DNA from: Gillisia hiemivivida
GTDB lineage: Bacteria > Bacteroidota > Bacteroidia > Flavobacteriales > Flavobacteriaceae
Assembly (NCBI RefSeq): GCF_007997295.1
Contig: NZ_VORY01000001.1
Span: 124,001 to 188,000, forward strand
DNA: 64,000 bases
Reading direction: 5' to 3'
Shown here: positions 43,436 through 52,326 of the stretch, piece by piece
How the letters are laid out: each line of letters starts with the position of its first letter
Position numbering within the stretch: the first letter of the stretch is position 1
Made by a program: the position numbers and the translations under genes
The notes under the pieces: generated by a model
What the model was told of the DNA's origin: nothing
The model's input: only the letters and a program-made list of their open reading frames with translations
The model's database searches: none

Positions 43436-44164
43436 TTAATTTCTACCGTCCTCATCAGGATAAAGCTCATGCACAGGATCACTTTGCCAAATTTCTTTAG
43501 TTTTTATCTCTATTGCAGAAATTTTCCCTTTAAAAGCTGCACCCGTATCTGTATTCCAAACGTTTGCCATATTTACTGGTTTGTCTTCCCCAATTCTAGT
43601 TACAGGAGTATGACCAATAAAGATTTCCCTGAATAATAGTAAGCGTTTAGGATAAAATTTATGATCAGTAGGGATTTTATCGTCTAAAGAAAGTGCCATT
43701 TCCCATAGCGTCCTATCCCAGTAGAAAGCGGTATCATGATATTCATTTTCCACCCCACGAATATTTGTAAAACCAGCATGTACAAACAATCTATTTTCTT
43801 TGTCTACATAATAATTAACCATTTGCTTAAAAAAAGCAAGATGTTCTTTAATTTCTTCTGAAGTAAAATTTCTATAGGCATCAATACTAGATTGCCCGCC
43901 ATGTTGAAGCCATTGCTCATTCAGATCCCCAGTTCTTAACCATGCTTCAGTAAGATCATCGTGGTTACCACGTATAAAGACACAGGTGTTCTGCTTAGCA
44001 AGTTCAATTAAATAAGTAATAGTGTTTGCAGAATCACTCCAACCATCTACATAATCTCCTAAAAAAATAAGTTTATCGTTTGGAGAAAGATCTATCCTTT
44101 TTAGTAGCTGAATTAGTGCTTTAAGTCCTCCATGTATGTCGCCAATGGCAATCGTCCTGTTCAT
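43436..44164 (-). CDS. Calcineurin-like metallophosphatase (PPP-type)
   Basis: 242 residues with the metal-binding motifs of PPP-like phosphatases: GDIHG at 8-12, GDYVDGWSD at 37-45, RGNHDD at 65-70, VHAGFT and IGHTP further on. Known relatives are bacterial serine/threonine phosphatases and Ap4A hydrolases (ApaH/PrpE-like); the substrate cannot be chosen here. It starts one base after the stop of the Schlafen AlbA_2-type gene, so the two are co-expressed. Confidence 0.9.
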   Translation of the reverse strand: MNRTIAIGDIHGGLKALIQLLKRIDLSPNDKLIFLGDYVDGWSDSANTITYLIELAKQNTCVFIRGNHDDLTEAWLRTGDLNEQWLQHGGQSSIDAYRNFTSEEIKEHLAFFKQMVNYYVDKENRLFVHAGFTNIRGVENEYHDTAFYWDRTLWEMALSLDDKIPTDHKFYPKRLLLFREIFIGHTPVTRIGEDKPVNMANVWNTDTGAAFKGKISAIEIKTKEIWQSDPVHELYPDEDGRN

Positions 44165-44165
44165 A

Positions 44166-45302
44166 TTAATTATATTTTACCTTTCTAAGGACCCTAATAC
44201 TTTCTTTATAAGATTGATATGCTTTTGTACTGTGAATCTTTAAATACTCCTTTGCTTCTTCTAATTTATCTATGGAAGCATCAAATTCATTAAAATAACA
44301 TATTAAATAAGCCGCCGGCATTTTAAGCAAATCCTTTTCCTCATTTTTAGTAAGTTGAGAACCATTTTTAAGTTTGGCAACCAATGCATTGTTTGAATTA
44401 TAAATATGATAAAGAATCTTTTTGTCGAACTGGGGCGGCTTAAAGAGTAATTTACTTTCCATATCATAGCCAGCGTTATCTTTAAAACTAATACTCACTT
44501 TCTCTAACGGATAATACTGATATTTATCCTGAAGTCCTAAATGCACATACTCCACAATTTTAAAATAATCCTTATCTATACTTATACTTACTACATCGAG
44601 TTCTGAATAAAACAATTTCACTTGTTCATTAATTAATTCTATGTCCAGTCTAGAATAGTAAGTTTCTCCTTTAATTTGCTTGATTTTTCCAGCCCAACAA
44701 ACCACAAAATATTCTTTAAAAACTTTATAAGAAGGGTGAAAATCTTTGCGCTTTTTCATAAAATCGAAAACCCCGTCTAGGGTGAGCTCGATATTATTTT
44801 GCGCATGATTCTCTATGGAAGCAACAATATCAGAATTAATATCTTTTAGTTCTATTCCAAAATTCTTGGGCATACTAATACTTCCTTCCCTAATATAAAC
44901 CGCCCCACCATAGTATTTCCAAATATTCTTGCGCAAGGCACATACTTTTCCATTATTAGGTCTAATGGTAACCAATCCAACTACAAGATGGTCTGGGAGG
45001 TGAGGAAATGGGATATTCTCATAAGCAACCAAAGGGGGATTATCTAAATAGGCATTTATTAAATTCTGGATTTTACTATCATCAAAAAAATCGACTCCGG
45101 TAATAAAGTTGTCTTCATCTTCTACTCCAATCACTATGTAGGAATTGTTCTTAGGATTGGAATTGGCTAGTGCACAAACATGTTTTAAGAACTTAGCTTT
45201 TCCTTCTCTTTGCCCAATATTCAACGTCCGTTTTTTATCATAAAAGCTATTCTCGTCGTTATGAGCGAGTAAGTTTTTTATTAAAAGCCGTTTGTTGATC
45301 AT
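44166..45302 (-). CDS. Schlafen AlbA_2-domain protein
   Basis: 378 residues. The first about 135 match the AlbA_2 (Schlafen-type) nucleic-acid/ATP-binding domain: REGKAKFLKHVCALANSNPK, SYIVIGVEDEDNFITGVD, and VTIRPNNGKVCALRKNIWKYYGGAVYIREGS. The remaining about 240 residues are mixed alpha/beta, lysine-rich, with no motif I can name. AlbA_2 proteins occur in stress, regulation and some defence settings. It directly precedes the phosphatase gene (1-base gap), forming a two-gene unit. Confidence 0.75.
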   Translation of the reverse strand: MINKRLLIKNLLAHNDENSFYDKKRTLNIGQREGKAKFLKHVCALANSNPKNNSYIVIGVEDEDNFITGVDFFDDSKIQNLINAYLDNPPLVAYENIPFPHLPDHLVVGLVTIRPNNGKVCALRKNIWKYYGGAVYIREGSISMPKNFGIELKDINSDIVASIENHAQNNIELTLDGVFDFMKKRKDFHPSYKVFKEYFVVCWAGKIKQIKGETYYSRLDIELINEQVKLFYSELDVVSISIDKDYFKIVEYVHLGLQDKYQYYPLEKVSISFKDNAGYDMESKLLFKPPQFDKKILYHIYNSNNALVAKLKNGSQLTKNEEKDLLKMPAAYLICYFNEFDASIDKLEEAKEYLKIHSTKAYQSYKESIRVLRKVKYN

Positions 45303-45412
45303 TTTAAATATTCCTTATTTTCTATTTTTATTTTTTATTTTAAAACTTATCATAACGGGCTATAAATAATATAAATTTGATTGTCCGATAAGTGTAATAA
45401 ACTGAAAATAGA

Positions 45413-45507
45413 CGTCATTCTGTCCCGAAACTTCGGGAGTTTCAAAATCTCACTGTATTTTAAACGAATACAATAAATTGAGATCCTGAAATAAATTACC
45501 ACTGACG
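45413..45507. repeat. Intergenic GTCA...TGAC element, copy 4
   Basis: 95 bases from CGTCATTCTGTCCCG to CCACTGACG. Left hairpin CCCGA-AACT-TCGGG; internal words TTCAAAATCTCA and GAGATCCTGAAATAAATT, matching copy 2, though the right arm is degenerate (TTACCACTGACG). Confidence 0.7.
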
Positions 45508-45531
45508 TATTTTCAAAGTTACTCCGAATAA

Positions 45532-45559
45532 GAGACCCTGAAACAAGTTCAGGGTGACG
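45532..45559. repeat. Partial right end of the GTCA...TGAC element
   Basis: GAGACCCTGAAACAAGTTCAGGGTGACG-type right end, nearly identical to the right end of copy 2 (19671-19698), with the stem CCTGAA / TTCAGG intact. No left half is seen next to it. Confidence 0.7.
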
Positions 45560-45575
45560 ATACTGGTTTTAATTC

Positions 45576-45669
45576 CGTCATGCTGTCCAGAAGCATCGGG
45601 AGTTTCAACATTTTTCATACGTCAATTTCCTCTGCTAGATAATTTTTTTATCACGGGTCTCAGGGTGAC
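45576..45669. repeat. Intergenic GTCA...TGAC element, copy 5
   Basis: 94 bases from CGTCATGCTGTCC to TCTCAGGGTGAC. Shares CATCGGGAGTTTCAACA with the CTTCGGGAGTTTCAAAA part of copy 4, and the right end word CAGGGTGAC. Confidence 0.6.
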
Positions 45670-45712
45670 TATATACTATATTATGACAAAAAACGGATAT
45701 ACAATATACTAA

Positions 45713-46474
45713 TTAAGAATCTTTATTTTTATTCAAAATAGTACTACTTGCTTGTGCTGAAGGCATTACAGTAAGATCTGCAATATTTACATGATAAGGT
45801 CTGGAAACCACAAAGGAGATAATATCTGCTATATCTTCGGGCTGAAGCGCTTCAAACCCCTGATACACTTTTTCTGCTTTTTCTTCATTTCCTTTGAAGC
45901 GCACTTTACTAAAAGCTGTTTGGGTTAAACCTGGATTTACCGCACCCACTTTAATGCCTGTTTTATTAAGGTCCATTCGCATCCCTTGGTTTAAAGCATC
46001 TACTGCAAATTTACTGGCGCAATACACATTTCCATTTGGATACACTTCTTTCCCTGCGGTAGAACCAATGTTTATAATATGTCCGGATTTTCGCTCGATC
46101 ATTCCGGGAATAATAGCTTTGCTCACATAAAGCAAGCCTTTTACATTAATATCAATCATGGAGTCCCAATCTTCCAAGTTACCATCCTGGATAGGATCCA
46201 AGCCATGAGCGTTCCCTGCATTATTAACTAAAACATCTATATTCTTAAAGGTTTCTGGCAAGCCTTCAATTTTTTTGAATACTTCAGTTTTATCCCTTAC
46301 ATCAAAATTTAAGGTGGTTACAGCGACTTGTTTAGATAGTTCTATTTCCAATTCTTTTAAAACTTCTGTATTTCTTCCGCATAAGATCAAACTGATGTTA
46401 TTTTTAGCTAATGCAAAGGCGGTTGCTTTTCCAATTCCGCTAGTGGCTCCTGTGATTAATGCGATTTTTGTCAT
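45713..46474 (-). CDS. Short-chain dehydrogenase/reductase (YdfG-like)
   Basis: Rossmann-fold NAD(P)-dependent oxidoreductase, 253 residues. Cofactor motif TGATSGIG at 8-15, NNAG at 84-87, catalytic Ser138 (INIGSTAG) and YCASK at 151-155 (Tyr151, Lys155). The arginine in LCGRN (34) favours NADP. Overall it resembles YdfG, a 3-hydroxy acid dehydrogenase (serine/3-hydroxypropionate type), but substrate prediction in this family is weak. Single gene. Confidence 0.88.
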   Translation of the reverse strand: MTKIALITGATSGIGKATAFALAKNNISLILCGRNTEVLKELEIELSKQVAVTTLNFDVRDKTEVFKKIEGLPETFKNIDVLVNNAGNAHGLDPIQDGNLEDWDSMIDINVKGLLYVSKAIIPGMIERKSGHIINIGSTAGKEVYPNGNVYCASKFAVDALNQGMRMDLNKTGIKVGAVNPGLTQTAFSKVRFKGNEEKAEKVYQGFEALQPEDIADIISFVVSRPYHVNIADLTVMPSAQASSTILNKNKDS

Positions 46475-46648
46475 GTTATAGTATTGAGATTTTAAAGATC
46501 ATTTGAAGTTATAAAATGTATCCAGAATAAGATTGATATGCTTAGTAAACGAATGTTAAGTCTTGTTAAAAATAGTTAATTGTGGGCGCACCATAAAATC
46601 TATTAGACAATGCTTCGTTATCCTCTCCAAAACCAAATCAATTTATAT

Positions 46649-47476
46649 ATGAAAAAGCGATTAACAAATATGAAAATGAAAAAATTCACAGGATTTTTAA
46701 TGGCAATTCTTGCTGTAACTGTATTGTATAGTTGTAGTAATGACGATTCTAATGGGGGAGACGACTCTGCTAGAGTAAAAGTAAGGATGACAGATGCTCC
46801 AGGTGATTACAAGTCAGTTTTTGTGAATGTGACAGACGTGATGATTAAATCTGATGCGTCAGCTTCAGAAGAAGAAGCTTGGGTTAGCTTAACTGGAGTG
46901 CAAACGGGAATGTATGATCTTTTAACTTTAACAGGTGGAGTAACACAATTGTTGGCAGATGCAGAGGTGGAAGCAGGATACCTTAGTGAGATAAGATTAG
47001 TGCTTGGGGATGATAATTATTTAATTTTAAATGATGAATCAAGACAAGAACTAAGTACTCCAAGTGCTCAACAGTCTGGATTAAAAATTAAAGTAGATCA
47101 AGAATTAGAAGCTGGTCAGGAATATGAATTCTTATTGGATTTTGATGTAGATAAATCTATAGTAAGCGCAGGTAATTCGGGAGGATTTATTTTGAAGCCA
47201 GTTATTCGTGCTACTGCTACTGCTGAAACCGGAACAATAATAGGTGAGGTACATCCAACTAATTTCCAAAGTGAGATTACAGCACAAAGCGCAACTACTA
47301 CAATTTCTGCTTATACGAATGCCAACGGAGAGTTTGCATTAAATGGTGTTCCTGCAGGTATTTATAAAGTGACAATTAAACCTTCCTTATTATCAGGTTT
47401 TCAAGTGAAAACTATTAATAATATTGAGGTTACGACTAATGGAACTATAGATTTAGAACCGATCTTTTTGGATTAG
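46649..47476 (+). CDS. DUF4382 lipoprotein with carboxypeptidase-regulatory-like domain
   Basis: Secreted lipoprotein: signal peptide with YSC (Cys29 from this start), then SNDDSNGGDD. A DUF4382-type domain follows (VKVRMTDAPGDYKSVFVNV, YDLLTLTGGVTQLL, FILKPVIRA), then a C-terminal Ig-like fold of the carboxypeptidase regulatory type (about 190-275, TISAYTNANGEFALNGVPAG). The Met codons at 46670 or 46676 would give a shorter signal peptide and are equally credible; the upstream Met at 46610 is unlikely. Probably surface exposed. Function unknown. Flanked by a strong terminator. Confidence 0.82.
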   Translation: MKKRLTNMKMKKFTGFLMAILAVTVLYSCSNDDSNGGDDSARVKVRMTDAPGDYKSVFVNVTDVMIKSDASASEEEAWVSLTGVQTGMYDLLTLTGGVTQLLADAEVEAGYLSEIRLVLGDDNYLILNDESRQELSTPSAQQSGLKIKVDQELEAGQEYEFLLDFDVDKSIVSAGNSGGFILKPVIRATATAETGTIIGEVHPTNFQSEITAQSATTTISAYTNANGEFALNGVPAGIYKVTIKPSLLSGFQVKTINNIEVTTNGTIDLEPIFLD

Positions 47477-47498
47477 AGGTTAGATTTCTTTTTCAGAT

Positions 47499-47542
47499 GG
47501 GCTCCCTAAAATTGAAAAATTTTAGGGAGCCCTATTTTTTTT
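47499..47542 (+). terminator. Terminator of the DUF4382 gene
   Basis: Perfect 15-pair stem GGGCTCCCTAAAATT / AATTTTAGGGAGCCC with a GAAA tetraloop, followed by TATTTTTTTT. It starts 23 bases after the stop and separates this gene from the Bat operon. Confidence 0.92.
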
Positions 47543-47632
47543 CTTCTTATTTTAACTATTATGGTTCAATAATTGTTCTACTTGCACCTTTCGTAATTTG
47601 TAAATATCTTCACATACTTAAAAGTAATATCC

Positions 47633-48637
47633 ATGATAGAAAATAATACTACGGTAGACATTTCAAGTCTTAATGAGAAAATAGAAAAAGAAAGTGCTTT
47701 TGTAGATATTCTTACATCCGAGATCAATAAGGTGATCGTTGGGCAAAAAGAAATGGTAGAGCGTTTGTTAATTGGTTTATTGGGGCAAGGTCATATCCTT
47801 TTGGAGGGTGTTCCCGGGCTTGCAAAAACCTTAGCAATTAATACGCTGTCTCAAGCGGTACATGGGAGCTTCAGTAGAATTCAATTTACGCCAGATCTTT
47901 TACCTGCAGATGTTGTGGGAACGATGATCTATAATATGAAATTAAACGATTTCAGCATTAAAAAAGGGCCAATCTTCGCGAATTTCGTATTAGCAGATGA
48001 GATTAACCGTGCTCCAGCAAAAGTGCAATCTGCTTTGTTAGAGGCCATGCAGGAGAAGCAAGTTACAATTGGAGACGAAACATTTATTTTAGATAGACCA
48101 TTTTTGGTTATGGCTACTCAGAATCCTGTTGAGCAAGAAGGAACTTATCCGTTGCCAGAAGCTCAGGTAGATAGATTCATGCTAAAGACAGTGATCAAAT
48201 ATCCTGACATGGCACATGAACAACTTATTATAAGAGCCAATTTAAAAGGAGGATTCGAGAAAGTGAATCAAGTGGTTACCTTGGAGCAAATTGCCAGAGC
48301 GCAAGCTGCAGTTCGTGAAGTGTATATGGATGAGAAGATAGAAAAATACATTTTGGATATTGTATTTGCTACCAGATTTCCTGAAAAATACAATTTAGAA
48401 GAATTAAAACCACTTATAAATTTTGGAGCTTCTCCTCGTGGAAGTATCAATTTGGCTATCGCGGCTAAATGTTATGCTTTTATAAAGCGAAGAGGTTATG
48501 TAATTCCTGAAGATGTTCGCGCTATTGTTTATGATGTGCTAAGACATAGAATTGGAATTACTTATGAAGCTGAAGCAGAAAATATAACTTCCGAAGATAT
48601 TATCCAGAAGATCATCAACGAGGTAGAAGTACCATAG
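47633..48637 (+). CDS. MoxR-type AAA+ ATPase
   Basis: 334 residues; a chaperone-like ATPase that works with von Willebrand factor A proteins. Walker A GVPGLAKT at 59-66, Walker B LADEINRA at 120-127, sensor region ATQNPVEQEGTYPLPEAQVDRF and GASPRGSINLAIAAK (sensor 2 arginine). It opens the bat operon: moxR, DUF58, batD-like, batA, batB, batC, batD, batE, all on one strand. In other species the complex is linked to envelope stress and oxygen tolerance. Confidence 0.93.
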   Translation: MIENNTTVDISSLNEKIEKESAFVDILTSEINKVIVGQKEMVERLLIGLLGQGHILLEGVPGLAKTLAINTLSQAVHGSFSRIQFTPDLLPADVVGTMIYNMKLNDFSIKKGPIFANFVLADEINRAPAKVQSALLEAMQEKQVTIGDETFILDRPFLVMATQNPVEQEGTYPLPEAQVDRFMLKTVIKYPDMAHEQLIIRANLKGGFEKVNQVVTLEQIARAQAAVREVYMDEKIEKYILDIVFATRFPEKYNLEELKPLINFGASPRGSINLAIAAKCYAFIKRRGYVIPEDVRAIVYDVLRHRIGITYEAEAENITSEDIIQKIINEVEVP

Positions 48638-48707
48638 ATTGCTCACAAAACCCAATTTTATTTCCAAATATTAATTCTATTCTACCTTCATCAGAGCTTT
48701 AAGAGCT

Positions 48708-49574
48708 ATGGATACTAAAGAACTACTTAAAAAAGTCCGAAAAATTGAGATCAAGACTAAGCGTCTGAGCAATAACATGTTTGGGGGCGAGTATCATTCT
48801 ACCTTTAAAGGGAGAGGGATGACTTTTAGCGAAGTAAGGAGTTATCAATTCGGAGATGATGTACGAAACATAGATTGGAATGTAACCGCTAGGTATAATG
48901 AGCCTTTTATAAAGGTGTTTGAGGAAGAGCGAGAGCTAACCATGATGTTGGTGGTAGATATTTCGGGATCCGAATTTTTTGGAACAAAACTTCAATCTAA
49001 AAAGGAGATCATTACAGAAATTGCTGCTACTTTGGCATTTTCGGCAACACAAAACAATGATAAAATCGGATTGTTGCTATTTTCAGATCAGATGGAATTA
49101 TTTATTCCGCCGAAAAAAGGAAGATCACACGTGCTTCGAATTATACGGGAATTATTAGAATTCGAACCAAAAAATAAAAGTACAGATCTGGTTGAAGCTC
49201 TTAAATATGCAAGTAGTGTGATGAAGAAGAAAGCGATAATTTTTGTGCTTTCAGATTTTATGACAGATGGTTATCAGCAAACCTTGAAGATCCTTAGCGG
49301 GAAACACGATGTTACTGGAATTCGTATTTACGATGAGCGCGAAGAAGAGATCCCAAATCTAGGCTTAGTACAAATGTTAGATGCCGAAACTGGAGAGATG
49401 ATGATGGTGAATACCGGAGCTAAATCTGTTAGAACCGCTTATGCTAAATATTTTAGAGAGCGAGAAGTTTATTTTAAAGATAGCTTTAATAAAAGCGGAG
49501 CAGGCACTATAAATACACGCGTAGATGAAGGTTATGTAAAAAAACTTTTGGGTTATTTTAAAAGAAGAAGCTAA
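48708..49574 (+). CDS. DUF58 protein (vWA-like)
   Basis: 288 residues with the hallmark SYQFGDDVRNIDWNVTARYN at 45-64 and a vWA-like fold that follows with the MIDAS-type DISGS at 84-88. A soluble cytoplasmic partner of MoxR. Lies 70 bases after moxR and 9 before the next gene. Confidence 0.92.
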   Translation: MDTKELLKKVRKIEIKTKRLSNNMFGGEYHSTFKGRGMTFSEVRSYQFGDDVRNIDWNVTARYNEPFIKVFEEERELTMMLVVDISGSEFFGTKLQSKKEIITEIAATLAFSATQNNDKIGLLLFSDQMELFIPPKKGRSHVLRIIRELLEFEPKNKSTDLVEALKYASSVMKKKAIIFVLSDFMTDGYQQTLKILSGKHDVTGIRIYDEREEEIPNLGLVQMLDAETGEMMMVNTGAKSVRTAYAKYFREREVYFKDSFNKSGAGTINTRVDEGYVKKLLGYFKRRS

Positions 49575-49583
49575 GAATTTATA

Positions 49584-51278
49584 ATGACACAAAAATATTC
49601 AACATTTAGAAAGTACGGTTTACAAATAAGGCAACTTGCTTATGTCTTAAATTTTTCTGCCTATGTGAATGGCTTCGGAAAGATGGCAATTTTCGGACTT
49701 TTATTATTCTTATCGCTAAATAGCTTTGCTCAAGCCCCACAAATTTCTGCGGGAATAGATTCTACTTCCATAAAAATTGGAGAGCAAATAAAATATCAGA
49801 TATCTGTTGAAGCAGATTCCACTGCGCTAGTAGTTTTTCCAGAAGGAGCCACATTTAATCCTTTGGAAGTAGTTGAGTCCTTAGCTACAGACACTTCCAG
49901 GATAGAAAATAGATTTAGGTTACTTAAAGAATATTATTTAACTCAGTTTGATTCGGGTAGTTATACTATTCCGCAGCAGCGAGTTTTAATAAATGAGCGC
50001 CCTTTCTTAACCGATTCTTTTCAGGTTGAGGTCGCAGATGTAGTAGTAGATACTACCAAACAAAAAATGTTTCCTATTAAGCCAGCAATGGATGTGCCCT
50101 CTGGATTCCAAATCCCGAATTGGATTTGGTGGGTCTTGGGAATACTTATAATAGCTGGTATTGCATTCTTTTTTATCAGAAGAAAAAAGAAAAGAGATGC
50201 CGCGATCAAGCAATTGCCACCTTATGAAAGAGCCTTATTTGAGCTGGAGCAATTGGATAAATCTCATTTATTGGAGAACAGGCAGACTAAGGAATACTAT
50301 TCAAAATTAACTGAAGCGGTTAGGAGATATATAGAAGATGAGGTTCATTTAAGGGCAATGGAAAGTACCACTTCAGAGCTTATTCATTTCTTGGAACTCA
50401 AAAAAGAAACCGGAGAGTTAAAATTAAGTGATCAAACTATTACAGATCTTCAAGTAATCCTTCAAAGAGCTGATCTTGCTAAGTTCGCCAATTCCAAACC
50501 AGATATTATTACAGCTAAAGAAGACAGGTCTAAAATTGAACATGTTATTATAGATACCAAAGCTGCAATCCCTGAACCTACAGAAGAGGAATTATTAAAA
50601 GATGAGGAATATAGACAGCTTCAATTAAAAAAGAAAAGAAAGAAGAAGATCCTCACGATCTCTCTTTCAGGATTGGTTCTAATCTTTATTATAGGAACTG
50701 TATTGGTGAATACTAATGGGTATACTTATTTGGTAGATCTTTTTGGCGGAAACCCGACAAAGGAGTTGCTAGATGGAGAATGGATACAAAGTGAATATGG
50801 AGATCCATCAGTTAGCATAGTTACCCCAAGGGTATTAAAGCGCGGTGAAATAGACATGCCGAATGAAGCGAAGGAAATGTTGGTGGGGAACGAAACTTTT
50901 ATAGACGGAAACCTAGAAGAAGAATTGTACGTGGTTCTAAGTACGGTAAGGTTTCAAGAAGACGTAAAATTTGAATTAAATACTGCTGTAGATGGCGTTT
51001 ATGCAAATCTGGAAAAGAAAGGCGCCAAGAATATCATCACAAAAGATGAAGAATATACCACCTTAGAAGGGGTTGAGGGCGTTAAGGTCTTTGGAACGCT
51101 GGAAATGGAAATACCCAAAAAAGATAGGAGCATTAATAAGAAATATATTATTCTGAATTTTGCTGTAAATGGTGGTTTTCAGCAAATAACGGTGATCTAT
51201 AATGAGCAAGATGCTTATGCCGATGAAATTGCAAATAGAATAATCAATTCAGTTGAATTTGAAAAACCCACAAGTTAA
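49584..51278 (+). CDS. BatD-like membrane protein with signal peptide
   Basis: 564 residues. From the ATG at 49584 an unusual 33-residue lead precedes a signal-peptide core (about 34-50, AIFGLLLFLSLNSFAQ); the Met at 49683 may be the real start. Then a beta-rich periplasmic domain (ISAGIDSTSIKIGEQIKYQI), a membrane helix at about 180-198 (WWVLGILIIAGIAFFFI) followed by RRKKKRD, a cytoplasmic helical region (ERALFELEQLDKSHLLENRQ, as in DUF4381-type proteins), a second helix near 355-373 and a C-terminal domain of unknown type. The position between DUF58 and batA is where BatD/DUF4381-like proteins lie. Confidence 0.8.
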   Translation: MTQKYSTFRKYGLQIRQLAYVLNFSAYVNGFGKMAIFGLLLFLSLNSFAQAPQISAGIDSTSIKIGEQIKYQISVEADSTALVVFPEGATFNPLEVVESLATDTSRIENRFRLLKEYYLTQFDSGSYTIPQQRVLINERPFLTDSFQVEVADVVVDTTKQKMFPIKPAMDVPSGFQIPNWIWWVLGILIIAGIAFFFIRRKKKRDAAIKQLPPYERALFELEQLDKSHLLENRQTKEYYSKLTEAVRRYIEDEVHLRAMESTTSELIHFLELKKETGELKLSDQTITDLQVILQRADLAKFANSKPDIITAKEDRSKIEHVIIDTKAAIPEPTEEELLKDEEYRQLQLKKKRKKKILTISLSGLVLIFIIGTVLVNTNGYTYLVDLFGGNPTKELLDGEWIQSEYGDPSVSIVTPRVLKRGEIDMPNEAKEMLVGNETFIDGNLEEELYVVLSTVRFQEDVKFELNTAVDGVYANLEKKGAKNIITKDEEYTTLEGVEGVKVFGTLEMEIPKKDRSINKKYIILNFAVNGGFQQITVIYNEQDAYADEIANRIINSVEFEKPTS

Positions 51279-52282
51279 TGTTTGACAATTTCACATTTGA
51301 GAGTCCCCATTTTTTCTGGCTTTTGGTTTTACTGCCGATAGCCGCGGTTTGGTATTTTTGGAAACGAGACAAACAGCAGGCATCTTTAAAGATGTCCAGT
51401 ATTCAGGGGTTTAAGAAAAATCGCAGTGTACTTCCTTATTTAAAACATGGACTATTTGTATTGCGTTTACTGGCTTTAGCATTGCTTATTATTGCGATGG
51501 CAAGACCTAGAACTACAGATGTTTCAACAAAAACAACCTCTACAGAAGGAATAGATATTGTACTTGCTATAGATGTTTCAGCAAGTATGTTGGCTCGCGA
51601 TCTAAAACCTAACAGGCTGGAGGCTTTAAAGGAAGTAGCTAGTGAATTTATTAAAGGCAGGCCTACAGATAGAATAGGATTAGTGCAATACGCCGGCGAA
51701 AGTTTTACAAAAACGCCCATCACAAGTGATAAGGCGGTTGTTTTAAGCTCTTTGAAAGATATAGATTATAGCCCGGTTCTAGTTAATGGAACCGCCATTG
51801 GAATGGGTTTAGCAACGTCCGTAAATAGGATTAAAGATAGTAAGGCGCTAAGTAAAGTGATCATCTTATTAACAGACGGTGTAAATAATGCAGGATTTAT
51901 AGATCCTAAGATCGCCAGTGAATTGGCAGTTGAATATGGTATTAAAGTATATACTATTGGAGTTGGGAGTAACGGAATGGCACTTTCTCCAATAGGAATT
52001 TTACCAAATGGTAATTTTCAGTATGGCAATCAGAAAGTGGAAATAGATGAAGAACTGCTTAAGGAAATAGCGAGTACAACCGGAGGAAAATATTTTAGGG
52101 CAACAAATAATGAGAAATTAGAAGATATCTACAAGGAAATAGATAGTCTTGAAAAAACCGAAGTAGAAGAATTCAAATATTATAATTATAAGGAGAATTT
52201 TAGAATGCTGGTTTTAATTGCCGGATTCATATTACTGATGGAATTACTTTTAAGGTTCACGATTTTTAGAAGTTTTATTTAA
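51278..52282 (+). CDS. batA: BatA: vWA-domain membrane protein
   Basis: 334 residues: two N-terminal membrane helices (about 11-28 and 56-76), a vWA domain with MIDAS DVSAS at 99-103, TDG in LLTDGVNNAG, and a C-terminal membrane helix near 310-328. It overlaps the previous gene by 1 base (stop/start). Paralogous to batB just downstream. Confidence 0.9.
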   Translation: MFDNFTFESPHFFWLLVLLPIAAVWYFWKRDKQQASLKMSSIQGFKKNRSVLPYLKHGLFVLRLLALALLIIAMARPRTTDVSTKTTSTEGIDIVLAIDVSASMLARDLKPNRLEALKEVASEFIKGRPTDRIGLVQYAGESFTKTPITSDKAVVLSSLKDIDYSPVLVNGTAIGMGLATSVNRIKDSKALSKVIILLTDGVNNAGFIDPKIASELAVEYGIKVYTIGVGSNGMALSPIGILPNGNFQYGNQKVEIDEELLKEIASTTGGKYFRATNNEKLEDIYKEIDSLEKTEVEEFKYYNYKENFRMLVLIAGFILLMELLLRFTIFRSFI

Positions 52283-52326
52283 AAGAAGCAAGAGCAAAAG
52301 CTCATATTTTATAAAAGAACATATTG

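Larger units (their letters stand above)
45303..45712. other. Repeat-rich intergenic region without genes
   Basis: The 410-base gap between a minus-strand gene start and the end of another holds no supported reading frame. It is filled mainly by two complete GTCA...TGAC elements and one partial copy, listed separately. The rest is AT-rich. Confidence 0.7.

Noticed and set aside
45413-45669. Possible CRISPR array or tandem array in the 45.4 kb gap
   Set aside because: Copies are of unequal length with diverged interiors and no equal spacers; they match scattered single copies elsewhere, so they are dispersed elements.
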